From the NCBI GenBank assembly GCA_036504215.1, contig DASXVO010000030.1, forward strand, positions 1 through 64,000: 64,000 bases of DNA, written 5' to 3'. The stretch comes from Vicinamibacterales bacterium. GTDB lineage: Bacteria > Acidobacteriota > Vicinamibacteria > Vicinamibacterales > Fen-181. The notes under the pieces were generated by a model that saw nothing but the letters and a program-made list of their open reading frames with translations, had not been told where the DNA came from and did no database searches. The position numbers and the translations under genes are program-made. Positions 63,692-64,000 of the stretch are shown here, in pieces; positions within the stretch are counted from its first letter, which is position 1; each line of letters opens with the position of its first letter.

Positions 63692-64000
63692 TCAGTGTCG
63701 CCGGTCGCCGCGACCGCGGGGTCCGCCGGGGCCGCCGCCGCGCTCGCGGCCACCACCGTGCTCGTGACCACCGCCGCTCGGCGGCTGTCCGTCCGGAGCC
63801 GGCCCGCCACCTGCCGGCGCGCCTTCATCGGCGCCCTCGAGCAGCGCCTTGCGGCTCAGCCTGATCTTGCCACTCGGGTCGATGTTGATGACCTTGACCA
63901 TCAACTGTTCGCCCTCCTTGAGCTCGTCCCGCACGTCCTTCACGCGATGCTTCGCGATTTCCGAGACGTGCAGCAGGCCGTCCACGTTCGGCATGATTTC
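63692..64000 (-). CDS. pnp: Polyribonucleotide nucleotidyltransferase, C-terminal part
   Basis: The last 102 codons are visible; the gene continues beyond the window edge. They encode the end of the S1 RNA-binding domain ([41 protein letters not shown]...[11 protein letters not shown]), a match to PNPase. A Gly/His/Arg-rich low-complexity tail with [17 protein letters not shown] follows and may add RNA binding. PNPase is the phosphorolytic 3'-5' exoribonuclease of the degradosome. Confidence 0.92.
   Translation of the reverse strand, partial: EIMPNVDGLLHVSEIAKHRVKDVRDELKEGEQLMVKVINIDPSGKIRLSRKALLEGADEGAPAGGGPAPDGQPPSGGGHEHGGGRERGGGPGGPRGRGDRRH

Overview
The window is a high-GC bacterial chromosome segment. 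I infer an acidobacterium, probably of the Vicinamibacteria (subgroup 6) kind. The reasons are a VWFA-related secreted protein of the type common in Acidobacteriota, MacB-type FtsX permeases, a Myxococcus-like order of type IV pilus genes, an archaeal-type prolyl-tRNA synthetase, and many short simple intergenic repeats. This is inference from gene content; no rRNA or tRNA gene is present to confirm it.

Layout. (1) 1-3.2 kb: the end of the ribosomal protein/alpha operon (rpsM end, rpsK, rpsD, rpoA, rplQ), closed by a hairpin shared with a convergent gene. (2) 3.3-12.7 kb: separate metabolic and housekeeping genes: monofunctional proline dehydrogenase, a secreted Ntn-hydrolase acylase, an orphan molybdenum hydroxylase large subunit, an EF-G paralogue, and a secreted VWFA protein. 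(3) 12.8-17.5 kb, minus strand: Yip1-like protein, HlyD/MacA-type adaptor and two MacB-type permeases, with no ATPase among them. (4) 17.9-49.6 kb: a large type IV pilus locus. pilB-pilT-pilC-pilS-pilR is followed by two nearly identical pilA genes. Then come a glycan module (YfhO-like protein, ArnT/PMT-like transferase, GT4, GT2, methyltransferase), a third pilin, a VKOR-DsbA fusion, a PilH/PilI-like ABC transporter with a TPR protein, and pilD. A minor-pilin operon (PilV-, PilW-, PilX- and PilY1-like) ends the locus, bracketed by a sensor kinase and an NtrC-type regulator. The pilMNOPQ genes are not in the window. (5) 49.6-54.7 kb: aroB, proS, a HEAT-repeat protein, tatC and tatA. (6) 54.9-64 kb: a carboxy-terminal processing protease, smc, an auto-adhesin-like lipoprotein with an overlapping Ste24-type protease, a SnoaL-like protein, a cupredoxin and the 3' end of pnp.

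The most coherent signal is regulatory. All three pilin genes have a candidate sigma-54 (-24/-12) promoter with correct GG-N10-GC spacing. About 103-105 bp upstream of each lies an inverted repeat of GACA/TGTC half-sites, which fits PilR-type activation by the pilS/pilR pair encoded just upstream. pilB has a good sigma-54 site as well. Both pilA transcripts would begin with a 74-nt block (65 nt identical between copies) that can fold into a compact three-way junction, while the DNA on either side of it has diverged. This is a candidate cis-acting RNA. A second notable feature is that the pilY1-like gene is split by a frameshift at a run of six G. That could be a sequencing error, a decayed gene, or a phase-variation switch like the one in Neisseria pilC.

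Most other long open frames are antisense or out-of-frame shadows of these genes, as expected at this GC content. I saw no tRNA, rRNA, CRISPR array, insertion sequence or prophage.
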